64,000 nt of DNA from Luteimonas sp. MC1825 (GTDB lineage: Bacteria; Pseudomonadota; Gammaproteobacteria; Xanthomonadales; Xanthomonadaceae). Positions 34,739 to 46,180 of this stretch are shown one piece after another. The stretch is taken from the NCBI RefSeq assembly GCF_014764385.1, contig NZ_CP061714.1:1736001-1800000 (forward strand), written 5' to 3'. How positions within the stretch are numbered: position 1 is the first letter of the stretch; every line of letters starts with the position of its first letter. The notes under the pieces are model-generated. The model searched no databases. It saw only the letters and a list, made by a program, of their open reading frames with translations, and was not told the origin of the DNA. The position numbers and the translations under genes were made by a program.

Positions 34739-35209
34739 TCAGGCGCCGCGCACGCGCAGCGTCAGCCCCTTGAGGAAATTGCGCAGCAGCTGGTCGCCGC
34801 ACTGGCGGAAATTCTTGTGCCCGGGCTGGCGGAACAGCGCCGACAGCTCCGGCTTGGACACGGGGAACCCGGCCGCCGCGAAGATGTCGTGCATGTCCAC
34901 GTCCTTGAGTTCGAACGCCACCCGCAGCTTCTTCAGCACCACGTTGTTGCTGATGCGCTTCTCCACCGGCCGCGCCGGCACGCTGCCGTCACGGCCGCGC
35001 AGGTGGATGATCAGGCCGTCGAGGAAATGCGCGAGCACGGCATCGCCGCAGGGCACGTGCCCGGGCTCGTCTTCCTTCAGCAGGAACGGCCGCACGTCAT
35101 CCTTGTCCAGGGCGAAGTCCGGATCGGCGAGATGCACGATCTCCACCACCTTGCTGTCGCCCAGGTCGAGCATGTAGCGGATGCTGCGCAGGACGTCGTT
35201 GTTGATCAT
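34739..35209 (-). CDS. DUF1456-family protein (YehS-like)
   Basis: This 156-aa protein consists of two tandem copies of the roughly 68-aa DUF1456 repeat. The first is MINNDVLRSIRYMLDLGDSK with its LKEDEPGHVPCGDAVLAHFLDGL tail; the second, starting ISNNVVLKKLRVAFELKDVD, ends CGDQLLRNFLKGL. E. coli YehS has the same layout, and the function is unknown. It lies between convergent trmY and divergent GDPD genes. Confidence 0.95.
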   Translation of the reverse strand: MINNDVLRSIRYMLDLGDSKVVEIVHLADPDFALDKDDVRPFLLKEDEPGHVPCGDAVLAHFLDGLIIHLRGRDGSVPARPVEKRISNNVVLKKLRVAFELKDVDMHDIFAAAGFPVSKPELSALFRQPGHKNFRQCGDQLLRNFLKGLTLRVRGA

Positions 35210-35279
35210 TGCCTGGAATGCGGTCGGGGAAGGTCGCCAGTCTACCGGGGGGCGACGGCGGGCTGTCTAAACTGGCGCG

Positions 35280-37160
35280 ATGCCGACTCCCACCGACATG
35301 GACAACGCTGGCACCGGTGCCGCCGGCGCGCAGGCGACCGTGGCCGGCGACCGCCTGCTGCTGCGCGGCATCCTCGTCCACGACATCCGCCGCGACCTGC
35401 GCCGCCACCTGCGGCCGATGCTGGCCTGGTACCTGCTGTTCACCGCCTTCGCGACGGTGGCGGCGGCGCCGTTGACCACATGGTCGCTCGCGGCGCTCCT
35501 GCACTGGATCGAGCGGCCGTTCATGGGCGACTTCGACGACCTGGCCGACAACCTGCTGGCGATCGCCTGGCTCATGCTGGCCGGCGCGCTGTCCTGGTAC
35601 GTGGTCATGCTGCAGCAGGCCGGCATGTTGCTGGTGTCGGCGAGTCACGGCTGTCGCTACCGCACCGCGGCGGCGGCACTGTTGGGCATGCTGCGGCGCG
35701 CGGGACCGCTCGCGGTGCTGGCGGCCTGGCAGGTGTTCGCCCATGCGCTGCTCGCCGCGCCGTGGCTTGCGATCGGCGTGCTGCTGTACCAGTGGCTGCT
35801 CGGCGGCTACGACCCGTACTACGTGATGGCGGCGCGTCCGGCGGCACTGTGGTGGTTCCTCGCCGGCTTCATGCCGGTGCTGGTGGGGGGACTGCTGCTG
35901 CACGCCACGCTCTACTTCCGCTGGCTGCTCGCCACGCCGGCGCTGGTGCTGGAAGGCCTGTCGCCGGTCGCGGCGCTGCTGCGCAGCCGCGCGCTCACTC
36001 GCGGCAGGCACCTGCGCATCGCCACGCTGGTGGTGGGCGTGGCGCTCGCCGTGGCCGCCATGCCACTGCTGGTCACCGAACTCTATGACCGTGCTGCCAC
36101 GCCGATGCTGGACTGGCTGCCCGACCAGCGCCTGCCGACCAGTGCGGGCATGGTGGTGTACCTGACGCTCTACGCGGCCACCGTGCTCGGCGTGCTGCTG
36201 CTCGGCACCACCCTCAACACGCTGCTGGTGCGTGCGCTGTTCCTGCGCCTCGGCGGCGCGCGGGGCGCGCGCGCGGTGCCCGCATCCCCGCCGCGCCCGG
36301 GGCGCTTCGTCTGGGGCGCGGAAGCGGTGTTCCTGGTCGTGGCGCTGGTGCAGGCCGCGATCGCCGTGACCAGCATGAACCTGCAGCGCGAAGTCACCGT
36401 CACCGCGCATCGCGGCGCGGCGGCGCTTGCGCCCGAGAACACCCTTGCAGCGTTCGCTGCGGCCATCGACGCGGAGGCGGACGCGATCGAGTTCGACGTG
36501 CGGCTGAGCGCGGACGGCGCCGTGGTGGTGTTCCACGACAGCGATTTCCGCCGCATCGCCGGCGACCCGCGGACCGTCTCGCAGACCCCACTCGCGGCGA
36601 TGCGCGACATCGACGTGGGCAGCTGGTTCGCACCGGCTTTTTCCGGCGAGCGCATCGCGACGCTGGGCGAAGCGCTGGCCTTCATCGACCGCCGCGCACT
36701 CGCGCTGGTCGAGCTCAAGCCGGACGCGCACAACGCACAGGCGCTGCTCGAGGCCACCCTGCGCGAGGTCCGGCGCGGTGGCCACGATGACGCGGTCATG
36801 CTCGCCTCACTGTCGCCCGAACTGGTGCGCGCGGCACGCGCCGCGGCGCCCGAAGCCCGGCTGGCACTGTTCACCAATGCCGCGTTGCCCGGCACCTCGC
36901 GCCGCACCGACTTCGACATGCTCGGCCTCAACCACCTGCAGGTCGACGGTGGCGCGGTTGCCGATGCGCGCCGCCGTGGCTACCTGCTGCAGGCGTGGAC
37001 GGTCAACGACCCGGCGCGCATGGCACGCTACATGGATCTCGGCGTGGACGACATCAGCACCGACGTGCCCGGCGAGGCGGTGCGCCTGCGTGCGCAGCGC
37101 GCCGCGCTGGGCGACGTGGAACTGCTGCTCGTGCGCCTGCACAGCTGGTTCCGGCGCTGA
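35280..37160 (+). CDS. Glycerophosphodiester phosphodiesterase with N-terminal membrane domain
   Basis: This 626-aa protein has an N-terminal membrane domain (about 35-370, seven or eight helices) of the glycerophosphoryl diester phosphodiesterase membrane type, and a C-terminal GDPD TIM barrel (about 372-615). The barrel begins VTAHRGAAALAPENTLAAF, with catalytic His377. It continues EFDVRLSADGAVVVFHDSDF, supplying the metal-binding Glu/Asp and second His, then LVELKPDA, and ends QAWTVNDP. It hydrolyses glycerophosphodiesters from lipid turnover or membrane-derived polymers, with the catalytic domain probably outside the cytosol. ATG 35280 has a weak ribosome binding site; ATG 35298 is possible. 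Confidence 0.93.
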   Translation: MPTPTDMDNAGTGAAGAQATVAGDRLLLRGILVHDIRRDLRRHLRPMLAWYLLFTAFATVAAAPLTTWSLAALLHWIERPFMGDFDDLADNLLAIAWLMLAGALSWYVVMLQQAGMLLVSASHGCRYRTAAAALLGMLRRAGPLAVLAAWQVFAHALLAAPWLAIGVLLYQWLLGGYDPYYVMAARPAALWWFLAGFMPVLVGGLLLHATLYFRWLLATPALVLEGLSPVAALLRSRALTRGRHLRIATLVVGVALAVAAMPLLVTELYDRAATPMLDWLPDQRLPTSAGMVVYLTLYAATVLGVLLLGTTLNTLLVRALFLRLGGARGARAVPASPPRPGRFVWGAEAVFLVVALVQAAIAVTSMNLQREVTVTAHRGAAALAPENTLAAFAAAIDAEADAIEFDVRLSADGAVVVFHDSDFRRIAGDPRTVSQTPLAAMRDIDVGSWFAPAFSGERIATLGEALAFIDRRALALVELKPDAHNAQALLEATLREVRRGGHDDAVMLASLSPELVRAARAAAPEARLALFTNAALPGTSRRTDFDMLGLNHLQVDGGAVADARRRGYLLQAWTVNDPARMARYMDLGVDDISTDVPGEAVRLRAQRAALGDVELLLVRLHSWFRR

Positions 37161-37178
37161 TCCGCGGCAAGCCGGCGG

Positions 37179-39635
<2,457 letters not shown>

Positions 39636-39701
39636 CGCGGCCTCCGTTGCAGAGCGGCCTACTCTAAGCGCTCCGACAGGCCTGGTTGCGACGCAGGTGC
39701 G

Positions 39702-40829
39702 TCAGCGCATGGAACGCCTGCAGCCTGCAAAGAACCGCAGCATCTGCGCGGACGCATCCGGTCCCTGCGGATCGGTGTAACTGCCCGCCGCATCGCCGCC
39801 GGCCCAGGCGTGGCCCGCGCCATGCACCACCCAGTGTTCGGCCGCGATGCGGCCGTCAGGGGTGCGGTGCACGGTGCGCGTGGAGCTGCGCCCACCCAGC
39901 GCCGTGTCTCGCTCAACCGTGCGTGCCCCCACCGCGTCACCTGCCCCGCTGCCTCCGCCAAGGCTCTGCTCCACGACGCCGTGGCCATTGCCGGGATGCA
40001 CGGTCGTGTCGCTGTCGCCATGGAACACGATCGCCGGCACGGGTGCGCTGCCGGTCGCCGGCGGACGCGCGCGGCCTTCGCCGCCCTTGCGCATGGCGGC
40101 GAAGGCCGAGGGCACGTCGCTGGCCATGCCAATCGGCAGGCCCGAGTGCACGCCGATGGCGGCGTAGACATCGGCATGCGTGCTGGCGAGCACCGCGGCC
40201 ATCGCGCCGCCGGCGGACAGGCCGGCTACATACACGCGATCGGCATCCAGCCGGTGCGTGGCGACGAGCTCCTGGGTCAGCGCGGCGAGGATTGCCGGCT
40301 CACCCTGCCCGCGCTGCTGGTCGCTGCCGCGGAACCAGTTCCAGCAGCGGTTGGGGTTGCGCTCCGTTGACTGCGCCGGCCAGGCCACGACGTAGCCCTG
40401 TGCGTCGGCAAGCCGGTTCATGCGCGTGCCACGGGCAAAGTCCTCCGGCGTCTGCGTGCAGCCGTGCAGCATCACCAGCAGCGGCGCGCCCGCGGTGTCG
40501 AGGCCTGCCGGAACATGCAGCAGGTACTCCAGCGTGCCGGCGCTGCAGGTGAAGCGCAGACACGCATCGGTGGCGGTGCGCCGCTTGCGCGTCGAATCCG
40601 CGGACGGTGCGCCGGTGGGGCGCGCCCTGCCGCCGTCGACCACGCGGAACTCGCCTTCGATGTACGGCTCGCGCGCCGCCGCAGCACCGCGCACGCCCTG
40701 CGCCGGCGGCACCGGTGCGGCGCTGGCGTTGCCGCCAAGCGCGTCCTGCAGGGTGCGGGTTGCGGCCTGCAGATCGCCGCTCTGCATCAGGCGCATCGCC
40801 TGGCGCATGGTGTTGTTGCCGGGGGTCAT
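39702..40829 (-). CDS. PHB-depolymerase-like feruloyl/PHB esterase
   Basis: This 375-aa alpha/beta hydrolase belongs to the extracellular PHB depolymerase/esterase family. The catalytic domain starts LHVPAGLDTAGAPLLVMLHG and continues CTQTPEDFARGTRMNRLAD and NRCWNWFRGSDQ. Ser205 lies in the lipase box GLSAGGAM, the Asp in VFHGDSDTTVHPGN and the His in VVHGAGHAWAGG. A leading segment of about 95 residues lacks an obvious signal peptide, so export is uncertain; many intracellular-looking members exist. It is directly downstream (13 bp) of an RHH regulator in the same direction. Confidence 0.92.
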   Translation of the reverse strand: MTPGNNTMRQAMRLMQSGDLQAATRTLQDALGGNASAAPVPPAQGVRGAAAAREPYIEGEFRVVDGGRARPTGAPSADSTRKRRTATDACLRFTCSAGTLEYLLHVPAGLDTAGAPLLVMLHGCTQTPEDFARGTRMNRLADAQGYVVAWPAQSTERNPNRCWNWFRGSDQQRGQGEPAILAALTQELVATHRLDADRVYVAGLSAGGAMAAVLASTHADVYAAIGVHSGLPIGMASDVPSAFAAMRKGGEGRARPPATGSAPVPAIVFHGDSDTTVHPGNGHGVVEQSLGGGSGAGDAVGARTVERDTALGGRSSTRTVHRTPDGRIAAEHWVVHGAGHAWAGGDAAGSYTDPQGPDASAQMLRFFAGCRRSMR

Positions 40830-40842
40830 GGGATGTCCTGGG

Positions 40843-41253
40843 TCAGTGGATACGGCTGGCCAATGCGGCCTTCACGCTGTGGCTCGCCTGCAGCACGCCG
40901 AGTACCGAAATCGATTCGATGGCGGCGAGCGCGAGCTCGGGTGAAACGTCGTCGGCGATCCGCACCAGCCCGAGGGCCTGGATCCGCAGGCGTTCGCCGG
41001 CATCGCGCGCGGCCTCGAGCTCGCGGCGCCCGTAGTCCTGCAGCCCCATCACCAGGGTGCGGCGCGCGACGGTGGTGCGCAGCACCTCGCCGTGCGCCGC
41101 CAGCTGGTTGCGGATGGCGGTACGGATGAGATCGGTGCGGTTGGAATAGAACCCCTCCTGCACCAGGAGGTCGATCTGGCCGAGATCCACCACTCCGAGG
41201 TTGATGGTGATCTTCTCGTTGTCGGCGACGGCACGCGGGCGTGGCTCGGTCAT
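40843..41253 (-). CDS. Ribbon-helix-helix (CopG-like) regulator
   Basis: This 136-aa protein begins with a ribbon-helix-helix DNA-binding domain (ITINLGVVDLGQIDLLVQEG, then FYSNRTDLIRTAIRNQL). A helical C-terminus of about 75 residues follows. Similar RHH proteins commonly precede PHB-depolymerase-like esterases in proteobacteria. ATG 41253 is chosen because the RHH fold follows it directly; codons upstream have no domain. It presumably regulates the esterase and itself. Confidence 0.88.
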   Translation of the reverse strand: MTEPRPRAVADNEKITINLGVVDLGQIDLLVQEGFYSNRTDLIRTAIRNQLAAHGEVLRTTVARRTLVMGLQDYGRRELEAARDAGERLRIQALGLVRIADDVSPELALAAIESISVLGVLQASHSVKAALASRIH

Positions 41254-41437
41254 GCGAGGGATGCTTCTGGATGGCGTGGACCATCCTATCACCATCCATG
41301 TGGATGTTGCTGAACCCGCCCTTTCGGAAAGGGCCCGTGCGTTGGGCGTCACCGCTTGATCCAGCGCAAGGCTGCGCCGAGGGATCGCGCCTACAGTCGC
41401 GGACGAGGCGCCCTCGCACGCGCCGACGAGGTGTGCC

Positions 41438-42703
41438 GTGCAGCTCAGGTCCTGGCAGGTCATCACGCTCCTGGTCGCCGCGAGTTCGCTGCTGGCCGGT
41501 GTTGAACTTCCGGCCGGCGCACGGCTGGGCACGGCCGGACTGAGCCTGGCGTCTGGCGTGTCCGCGCTCGCGCTGATGGCCGCGGCCGCGGTGCTGGGGG
41601 CGCGCTGGACCTGCGTGGAAGTGGCGTTCGGTGGCCTCGACCGCGTGTACCTGGCGCACAAGTGGATCGGCATCTGGGCGCTCGGCCTGGCCTCGGTGCA
41701 CCTGCTGTTCAAGGCGGGCGTGCCGGAATGGCAGACCGCCGCGATCCTCGAACTCCCCAAGGGCTGGCCGCGCCTGCTGCGGCAGCTGTCCTTCCTCGGA
41801 CTGATGTTCATCGTGCTGCTGGCGCTGAACCGCAACATCGCCTACGGCACCTGGCGCTGGTGGCACAAGCTGTCGGGACCGCTGTTCGTGGTGGTGGTGC
41901 TGCACTGGCTCAGCTTCAAGCAGCCGCTGCCGCTGGCCAGCCCCGCCGGTGCCTGGCTGTTGGCGCTGTCGGCGCTGGGCATCGCCGGTGCCGCCTGGAA
42001 GCTGCTGCTGTACCCGCTGCTGGCGCGCAGTGCCGAGTACCGCGTGGTGTCGATCACGCCCGGTGCGGCGGCGATCCACATGGAGCTCGAACCGGTCAAG
42101 GCGGGCATCGACTTCCAGCCCGGGCAGTTCGGATTCCTGCGCATGAACGCCCAGGGCCTGCGCGAACCGCACCCGTTCACCATCGCGACCGGCAAGCGCG
42201 GCGATGGCCGCATCGAGTTCGTCATCCGCGCCCTGGGCGACTACACCAACAAGCTGGTTGCCGACGCACGGGTTGGCATGTACGCGCAGATCCAGGCGCC
42301 GTTCGGCCGCTTCGCGCGGCACCGCAGCGCGCGCCGCGAAATCTGGATCGGCGGCGGCGTGGGCATCTCGCCCTTCATCGCCTGGCTGAAGGACCACGCG
42401 ACGGGCACGCTCGACAGCGTCACGCTGTTTTATTTCTACACCCCGGGCCGCGACTTCCCCGAGTTCGAGGTCATGCGCGCCATGGCGGAAGCGCGTGGTG
42501 CGGAGCTGGTCGGTGTGCCCGGCGGCGGCGGCGATCCAGCGTTCGGCGAGCGCTTCGCCGCCATCTGCCGCGAAGGCGATCCGGCCGGCATCGACATCGC
42601 CTTCTGCGGGCCGAAGGGCCTCACGCCGCGGATCCGCGAGCAGATGCGCGCCAACGGCGTGCCGGACGCCAACCTGCGCTACGAACTGTTCGAATTCCGG
42701 TAG
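41438..42703 (+). CDS. Ferric-reductase-like flavo/heme membrane oxidoreductase
   Basis: This 421-aa protein has an N-terminal membrane module (about 1-200) of six helices with spaced histidines of a ferric-reductase-like heme domain (LAHKWIGIW, LASVHLLFK, WWHKLSG, VLHWLSF). It is followed by a ferredoxin-NADP reductase module (about 210-421). The FAD site is EPHPFTIATG and the NAD site includes IGGGVGISPFIAWL and AFCGPKGL. It moves electrons across the inner membrane from NAD(P)H. The start codon is GTG with GACGAGG upstream. The acceptor is unknown; ferric iron or a periplasmic partner is plausible. Confidence 0.92.
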   Translation: MQLRSWQVITLLVAASSLLAGVELPAGARLGTAGLSLASGVSALALMAAAAVLGARWTCVEVAFGGLDRVYLAHKWIGIWALGLASVHLLFKAGVPEWQTAAILELPKGWPRLLRQLSFLGLMFIVLLALNRNIAYGTWRWWHKLSGPLFVVVVLHWLSFKQPLPLASPAGAWLLALSALGIAGAAWKLLLYPLLARSAEYRVVSITPGAAAIHMELEPVKAGIDFQPGQFGFLRMNAQGLREPHPFTIATGKRGDGRIEFVIRALGDYTNKLVADARVGMYAQIQAPFGRFARHRSARREIWIGGGVGISPFIAWLKDHATGTLDSVTLFYFYTPGRDFPEFEVMRAMAEARGAELVGVPGGGGDPAFGERFAAICREGDPAGIDIAFCGPKGLTPRIREQMRANGVPDANLRYELFEFR

Positions 42704-42711
42704 GAAGTCCG

Positions 42712-43386
42712 TCAGCGGCCGGCCGAGCGCTCCACGATGATGCGTTCGGCCAACCACGCGTTGTTGCCGACCTGCCGCGCCTGGATCCGCACCTGGTCAC
42801 CGCGCTGCATGTCCTCCGGACGGTAGCGGCGGCCCTGGTACTCGACCGTGGTGCGCTCGTCGTAGCGCAGCTGCATCGTGTTGCCGTAGCCGGCGCCGTC
42901 GAGGCGGATCAGGCGCGAGCGCGCGTCGACCAGGGCGACCGAGCCGCGCAGGTCCTGGGCGTTGCCACCGCCATAGCCACCGCCGTAGCCGCCCTCGCGC
43001 ACATCACGCAGCACCTCGACCCGGCGCGCCCAGAGTTCGCGCCCGGACTGCGAGACCTCGATGCGCACCACGTCGCCGCGCTCCAGGCCTTCCACCGAAC
43101 TCTCGCGCCCCTGGTAGAACAGGCGCGTGCGCTGGTCGTAGCGGACTTCTGCGCGTTGCCCGCGTCCGCCGCGCTGGTCGTCGACCACCAGCAGGATGCG
43201 GTCGTAGGACGTGTCGAGGCTGTCGACGGTGCCCTGCAGCTGGCTGCCGTACTGCGAGGGGTAGCCCTGGCCAGGCTGCCCGTAGCCGTCGGGATTGCCG
43301 GCGTAGCCACCGGGGCTCACGCAACCGGCGAGCGCAAGCACGCTCGTGGCCAGCACCAGTCCGATACCGCGGGTCGCGTAGCGCAT
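42712..43386 (-). CDS. Gly/Tyr-rich lipoprotein with two OB/DUF5666-like repeats
   Basis: This 224-aa protein has a lipoprotein signal (LALAGC, Cys22) and a Gly/Tyr/Gln-rich linker (GYAGNPDGYGQPGQGYPSQY). Two similar beta-domains follow, each with a GTVDSLD/GSVALVD strand, a Y-ERT/YDQRT turn, and a GL-RGDVVRIE/MQRGDQVRIQ segment. The two are separated by a second Gly/Tyr linker. The repeat looks like DUF5666/OB-fold lipoproteins of unknown role, probably in the outer membrane. GGAG lies 8 nt before ATG 43386. It is convergent with the ferric-reductase-like gene. Confidence 0.88.
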   Translation of the reverse strand: MRYATRGIGLVLATSVLALAGCVSPGGYAGNPDGYGQPGQGYPSQYGSQLQGTVDSLDTSYDRILLVVDDQRGGRGQRAEVRYDQRTRLFYQGRESSVEGLERGDVVRIEVSQSGRELWARRVEVLRDVREGGYGGGYGGGNAQDLRGSVALVDARSRLIRLDGAGYGNTMQLRYDERTTVEYQGRRYRPEDMQRGDQVRIQARQVGNNAWLAERIIVERSAGR

Positions 43387-43477
43387 GGAATTCTCCGGAG
43401 GACAGTCGAGGATTGCCATATGCCCCCCGAGGCCGTGAACGCCGGGTAATCGCCGCGCGGCCGTCGCCCGCGATCAC

Positions 43478-43515
43478 CACCACCCGGCCATGGCGCAACG
43501 CATGGCCGGGTGGTG
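43478..43515 (-). terminator. 15-bp perfect hairpin after the 143-aa gene
   Basis: CACCACCCGGCCATG and CATGGCCGGGTGGTG form a perfect 15-bp stem with the 8-nt loop GCGCAACG, starting 2 bp after the stop of the small minus-strand gene. No T-run follows, but the position supports a 3' end or mRNA-stability hairpin. Confidence 0.7.
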
Positions 43516-43517
43516 CA

Positions 43518-43949
43518 TCACTTGGTCTGGGTCTGCCCGACCGGCTTGTTCTTGATCGGCGGATCGCAGGGCAAGGTGCAGTTGGCCGTGGTGTCCTTGA
43601 CGATCACGGCGTACGCACCATCACCACTGGAGGTGTCGCTGTCGGTGATCACGGCGATGCGCGGCGATGGCCCCGCGGCCCACGACAGCTGCGACTCGAT
43701 GTCGCCGGTGAAGTCCACGCGGTCCACCTGGTAGCGCGGGTCCAGCCCGACCGTGACGGTGATGGTGCCGCTCTCGCCGTCGGCGGTCTGCTCCACGCCG
43801 CCGGCGTCATCGGTACCTCCGGTATAGCGGTAGCTGTAGGCCCGCCCGTTGCTGCCGGTGGTGGTGGTGTAGCCGTCGCTGCCGCTGGATGCGAAGTTGC
43901 GCACATCCAGGACCACGTCGACATTGTCGTTGCCGTTTTCGACTTTCAT
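43518..43949 (-). CDS. Hypothetical acidic 143-aa protein downstream of TIR gene
   Basis: This 143-aa protein has no signal peptide or TM helix and is Gly/Ser/Thr/Asp-rich with predicted beta structure (VDVVLDVRNFASSG, GTITVTVGLDPRYQVDRVDF, GAYAVIVKDTTANC). It contains a CTLPC pair near the C-terminus. I do not recognise the family. AAGGAG precedes ATG 43949. It lies 80 bp downstream of the TIR-TPR gene in the same direction and is followed by a hairpin, so it may be the last gene of that putative cassette. The association is positional only. Confidence 0.8.
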   Translation of the reverse strand: MKVENGNDNVDVVLDVRNFASSGSDGYTTTTGSNGRAYSYRYTGGTDDAGGVEQTADGESGTITVTVGLDPRYQVDRVDFTGDIESQLSWAAGPSPRIAVITDSDTSSGDGAYAVIVKDTTANCTLPCDPPIKNKPVGQTQTK

Positions 43950-44029
43950 GACGCACTCCTTCCGGGGGTCGGCCATCCGGGGCCGGGGGGAGCAGGCGTC
44001 CGCCTGCAGGTGAAGCCGTATCCGCGCGC

Positions 44030-46117
44030 TCATGGCCGGGTGGCCAGCGCGTCGTCGCGCCAGGGCCACGGCCGCGACGGCACGTAGCCCGCGGCGTCCA
44101 GGCGCTGCACATGCGGTCGCGCCTGCGCATCCTGGCCGAGGCGATGCAGGCTGCGCACCAGGGTGTCCAGGCGATCGAATGGCGGCGCGTCACCGGCGTC
44201 GGCAAGCAGCAGGTCGCGCGCCCGCAGTGACGCGGCGCGTGCGCCCTCGTCGTCGGACGCCATGTCCGCGGCCTCGGCGGCCAGGTCGAGGTTGCAGGCC
44301 AGCAGCAGGCGCAGCCGCTCGTTGTGTTCCTTGCGCCAGGCCGGCTCCAGCAGCGCCGCGGCATCCTGTACGTGCGTTCGTGCCGCCGCGGCGTCACCGC
44401 GCGCCAACGCCAGCTGCGCCTTGAGGCTGTGCGTGGTCGCCAGCAGGTGCAGCACCCGGTCGGATTCGGGTTCGGCGCGTTGCGCGCGCGACAGGATCGC
44501 CAGCGCATCGGACGCCAGCTCGGCGGCGCCGGCCATGCCCGATGCCTGCGCAAGCCTGGCCTGCAGCAGGCGGGTGACGCCGAGCGTGACCTGCCAGCTC
44601 TGGTTGTGCGGATCCTGGCGTGCCAGCGCCGCGGCGCGCGGTGCGGCCACGGCCAGGCTCGCACGCGCCTCCTCCCAGCGCCCGCGCCGCGTCTGCACCT
44701 GCGCCAGCAGCAGCAGCGCGTCCAGGTGCTGCACGCGCCATTCGGCGACGTCCGGTTCGTCGGCCATGTTGCGGTGCATGCCATCCACCTGTTCGGCCTG
44801 GAACGTCTCCGCGTCCAGCAGCGCGCCGCGGCGGTCGGCCAGGGTGCCCAGCCATGACGCGACGTTGGCCGCCTCGGCGCGCAGCGCGGTGTCGTGCGGG
44901 CGCTCGCGCAACCAGCCGCGGTACAGCGCGAGCTCCTGCTCGAGTGCGCGTTCGGCCTCGTCGGGGCGGCCCTGGGCTTCGTCGAGCACGGCAAGGTTGT
45001 GGTGGCCGTAGGCGACCTCGCGTTGCCAGTCGAAGTTGTCGCGGTCCATCGCCGCCAGCCGCACCGCGCTGTCGCGGTAGCGCCGCAGCCACCTGCCCGC
45101 GTCCTCGCTGCGGCCTTGCTGCAGCGCCACGTATCCGATCCAGAACTCGGCCTGCGCCAGGTCGAACAGGCGCTGGCCGCTGTCCGGCGCGCGTGCGTGC
45201 AGCAAGGTGCTGCGCGCGTGTGCCTCGCGGAACGCGGCCATCGCCGCGTCGTGGTCGCCACCTTCCAGCCGCACCTGGCCGATGCCGGCCAGCGAACGCG
45301 CCTGCTCCTCCAGCGCGCGGTCGCTGATGTCGCGCGGATCGAGCGCGGCGAAATAGCCCGTGGCCTTGTCGTCCACCACGCGCATCAGGTCCAGCCGCCC
45401 GACCGTGGCAAGTTTCTCGCGCAGGTCGCCCAGCATGAAACCCAGGATGTCTTCCGCCTGCGCCTGCCGCCGTTGCGCGTCGTTGCGCGCCACGTACGCG
45501 GTGGCCGCCAGCCCCAGCGCCAGCGCCATGCCGGCCGTCGATGCCACCGACACGATCGCCATCCGGCGCATGCGCCGCTGCGCCTCGCGCTGCGCCAGCG
45601 CGTCGTAGCCGACGCCCAGCAGCCCCGCCACCAGCTTCAGGAAGGCGCGCTGGCGGCCGTCGCCCTCGGGGCGCGCGTCGGCGGCCAGGGGCTCGTGCAC
45701 GCGCGCGCCATTGGCCGCCGGGCGCAGCAGCATCGGCGGAAAGCAGGCCTGCGCCGGATCGCTGGCACCCGGTTCGCCGCCCACCACGAAGCACAGCACG
45801 CGGTCGCCGCGGCCGCTGTCCTGGAAGGCTTCGATCTCGGCGTTGACCCAGCGCGAGCCGGCAGCCGCGGGCGAACACAGGACCACCAGCGCATCGGAAG
45901 CGGCGAGTGCCGCGTGGATGGTTTCGCCGAGGTCACCCGCGCTGGGGAGCTCGTCGCGGTCGAGGAAGAAACTGCCGAGACGGCGCTCGATCACCCCGTG
46001 CGTGCCCTGCGTGCCCACCAGGTGCGACGGCACGCGGTAGGTCTCCAGCCGCCGCAGCAGCCAGCGCGCCCAGGCGGCGTCGGCGTGGCTGTAGCTCAGG
46101 AAGGCACGAAAGCGCAT
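44030..46117 (-). CDS. TIR domain - TM - TPR protein
   Basis: This 695-aa protein has an N-terminal TIR domain (about 1-145: FRAFLSYSHADAAWARWLL, FLDRDELPSAGDLGETI, SRWVNAEIEAF). The Glu of the WxxxE motif (Glu94) corresponds to the catalytic Glu of NAD-cleaving TIR enzymes. One TM helix (187-210) is followed by about 480 residues of TPR-like helical repeats. TIR proteins of this form could hydrolyse or cyclise NAD on a trigger sensed by the TPR part. It lies 63 bp downstream of the SLOG-like multi-TM gene in the same direction. A defence role is inference; other TIR-TPR proteins have unassigned roles. Confidence 0.9.
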   Translation of the reverse strand: MRFRAFLSYSHADAAWARWLLRRLETYRVPSHLVGTQGTHGVIERRLGSFFLDRDELPSAGDLGETIHAALAASDALVVLCSPAAAGSRWVNAEIEAFQDSGRGDRVLCFVVGGEPGASDPAQACFPPMLLRPAANGARVHEPLAADARPEGDGRQRAFLKLVAGLLGVGYDALAQREAQRRMRRMAIVSVASTAGMALALGLAATAYVARNDAQRRQAQAEDILGFMLGDLREKLATVGRLDLMRVVDDKATGYFAALDPRDISDRALEEQARSLAGIGQVRLEGGDHDAAMAAFREAHARSTLLHARAPDSGQRLFDLAQAEFWIGYVALQQGRSEDAGRWLRRYRDSAVRLAAMDRDNFDWQREVAYGHHNLAVLDEAQGRPDEAERALEQELALYRGWLRERPHDTALRAEAANVASWLGTLADRRGALLDAETFQAEQVDGMHRNMADEPDVAEWRVQHLDALLLLAQVQTRRGRWEEARASLAVAAPRAAALARQDPHNQSWQVTLGVTRLLQARLAQASGMAGAAELASDALAILSRAQRAEPESDRVLHLLATTHSLKAQLALARGDAAAARTHVQDAAALLEPAWRKEHNERLRLLLACNLDLAAEAADMASDDEGARAASLRARDLLLADAGDAPPFDRLDTLVRSLHRLGQDAQARPHVQRLDAAGYVPSRPWPWRDDALATRP

Positions 46118-46180
46118 GGACGTAAATGCCCGGAGCGTCAGGATTCCAACGCGATCCGCCGCCGGCAGCGGCCATGGGGA

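Noticed and set aside
42900..43020. Short GGYGG-type DNA repeats
   Set aside because: They encode the Gly/Tyr linker of the lipoprotein and need no separate explanation.
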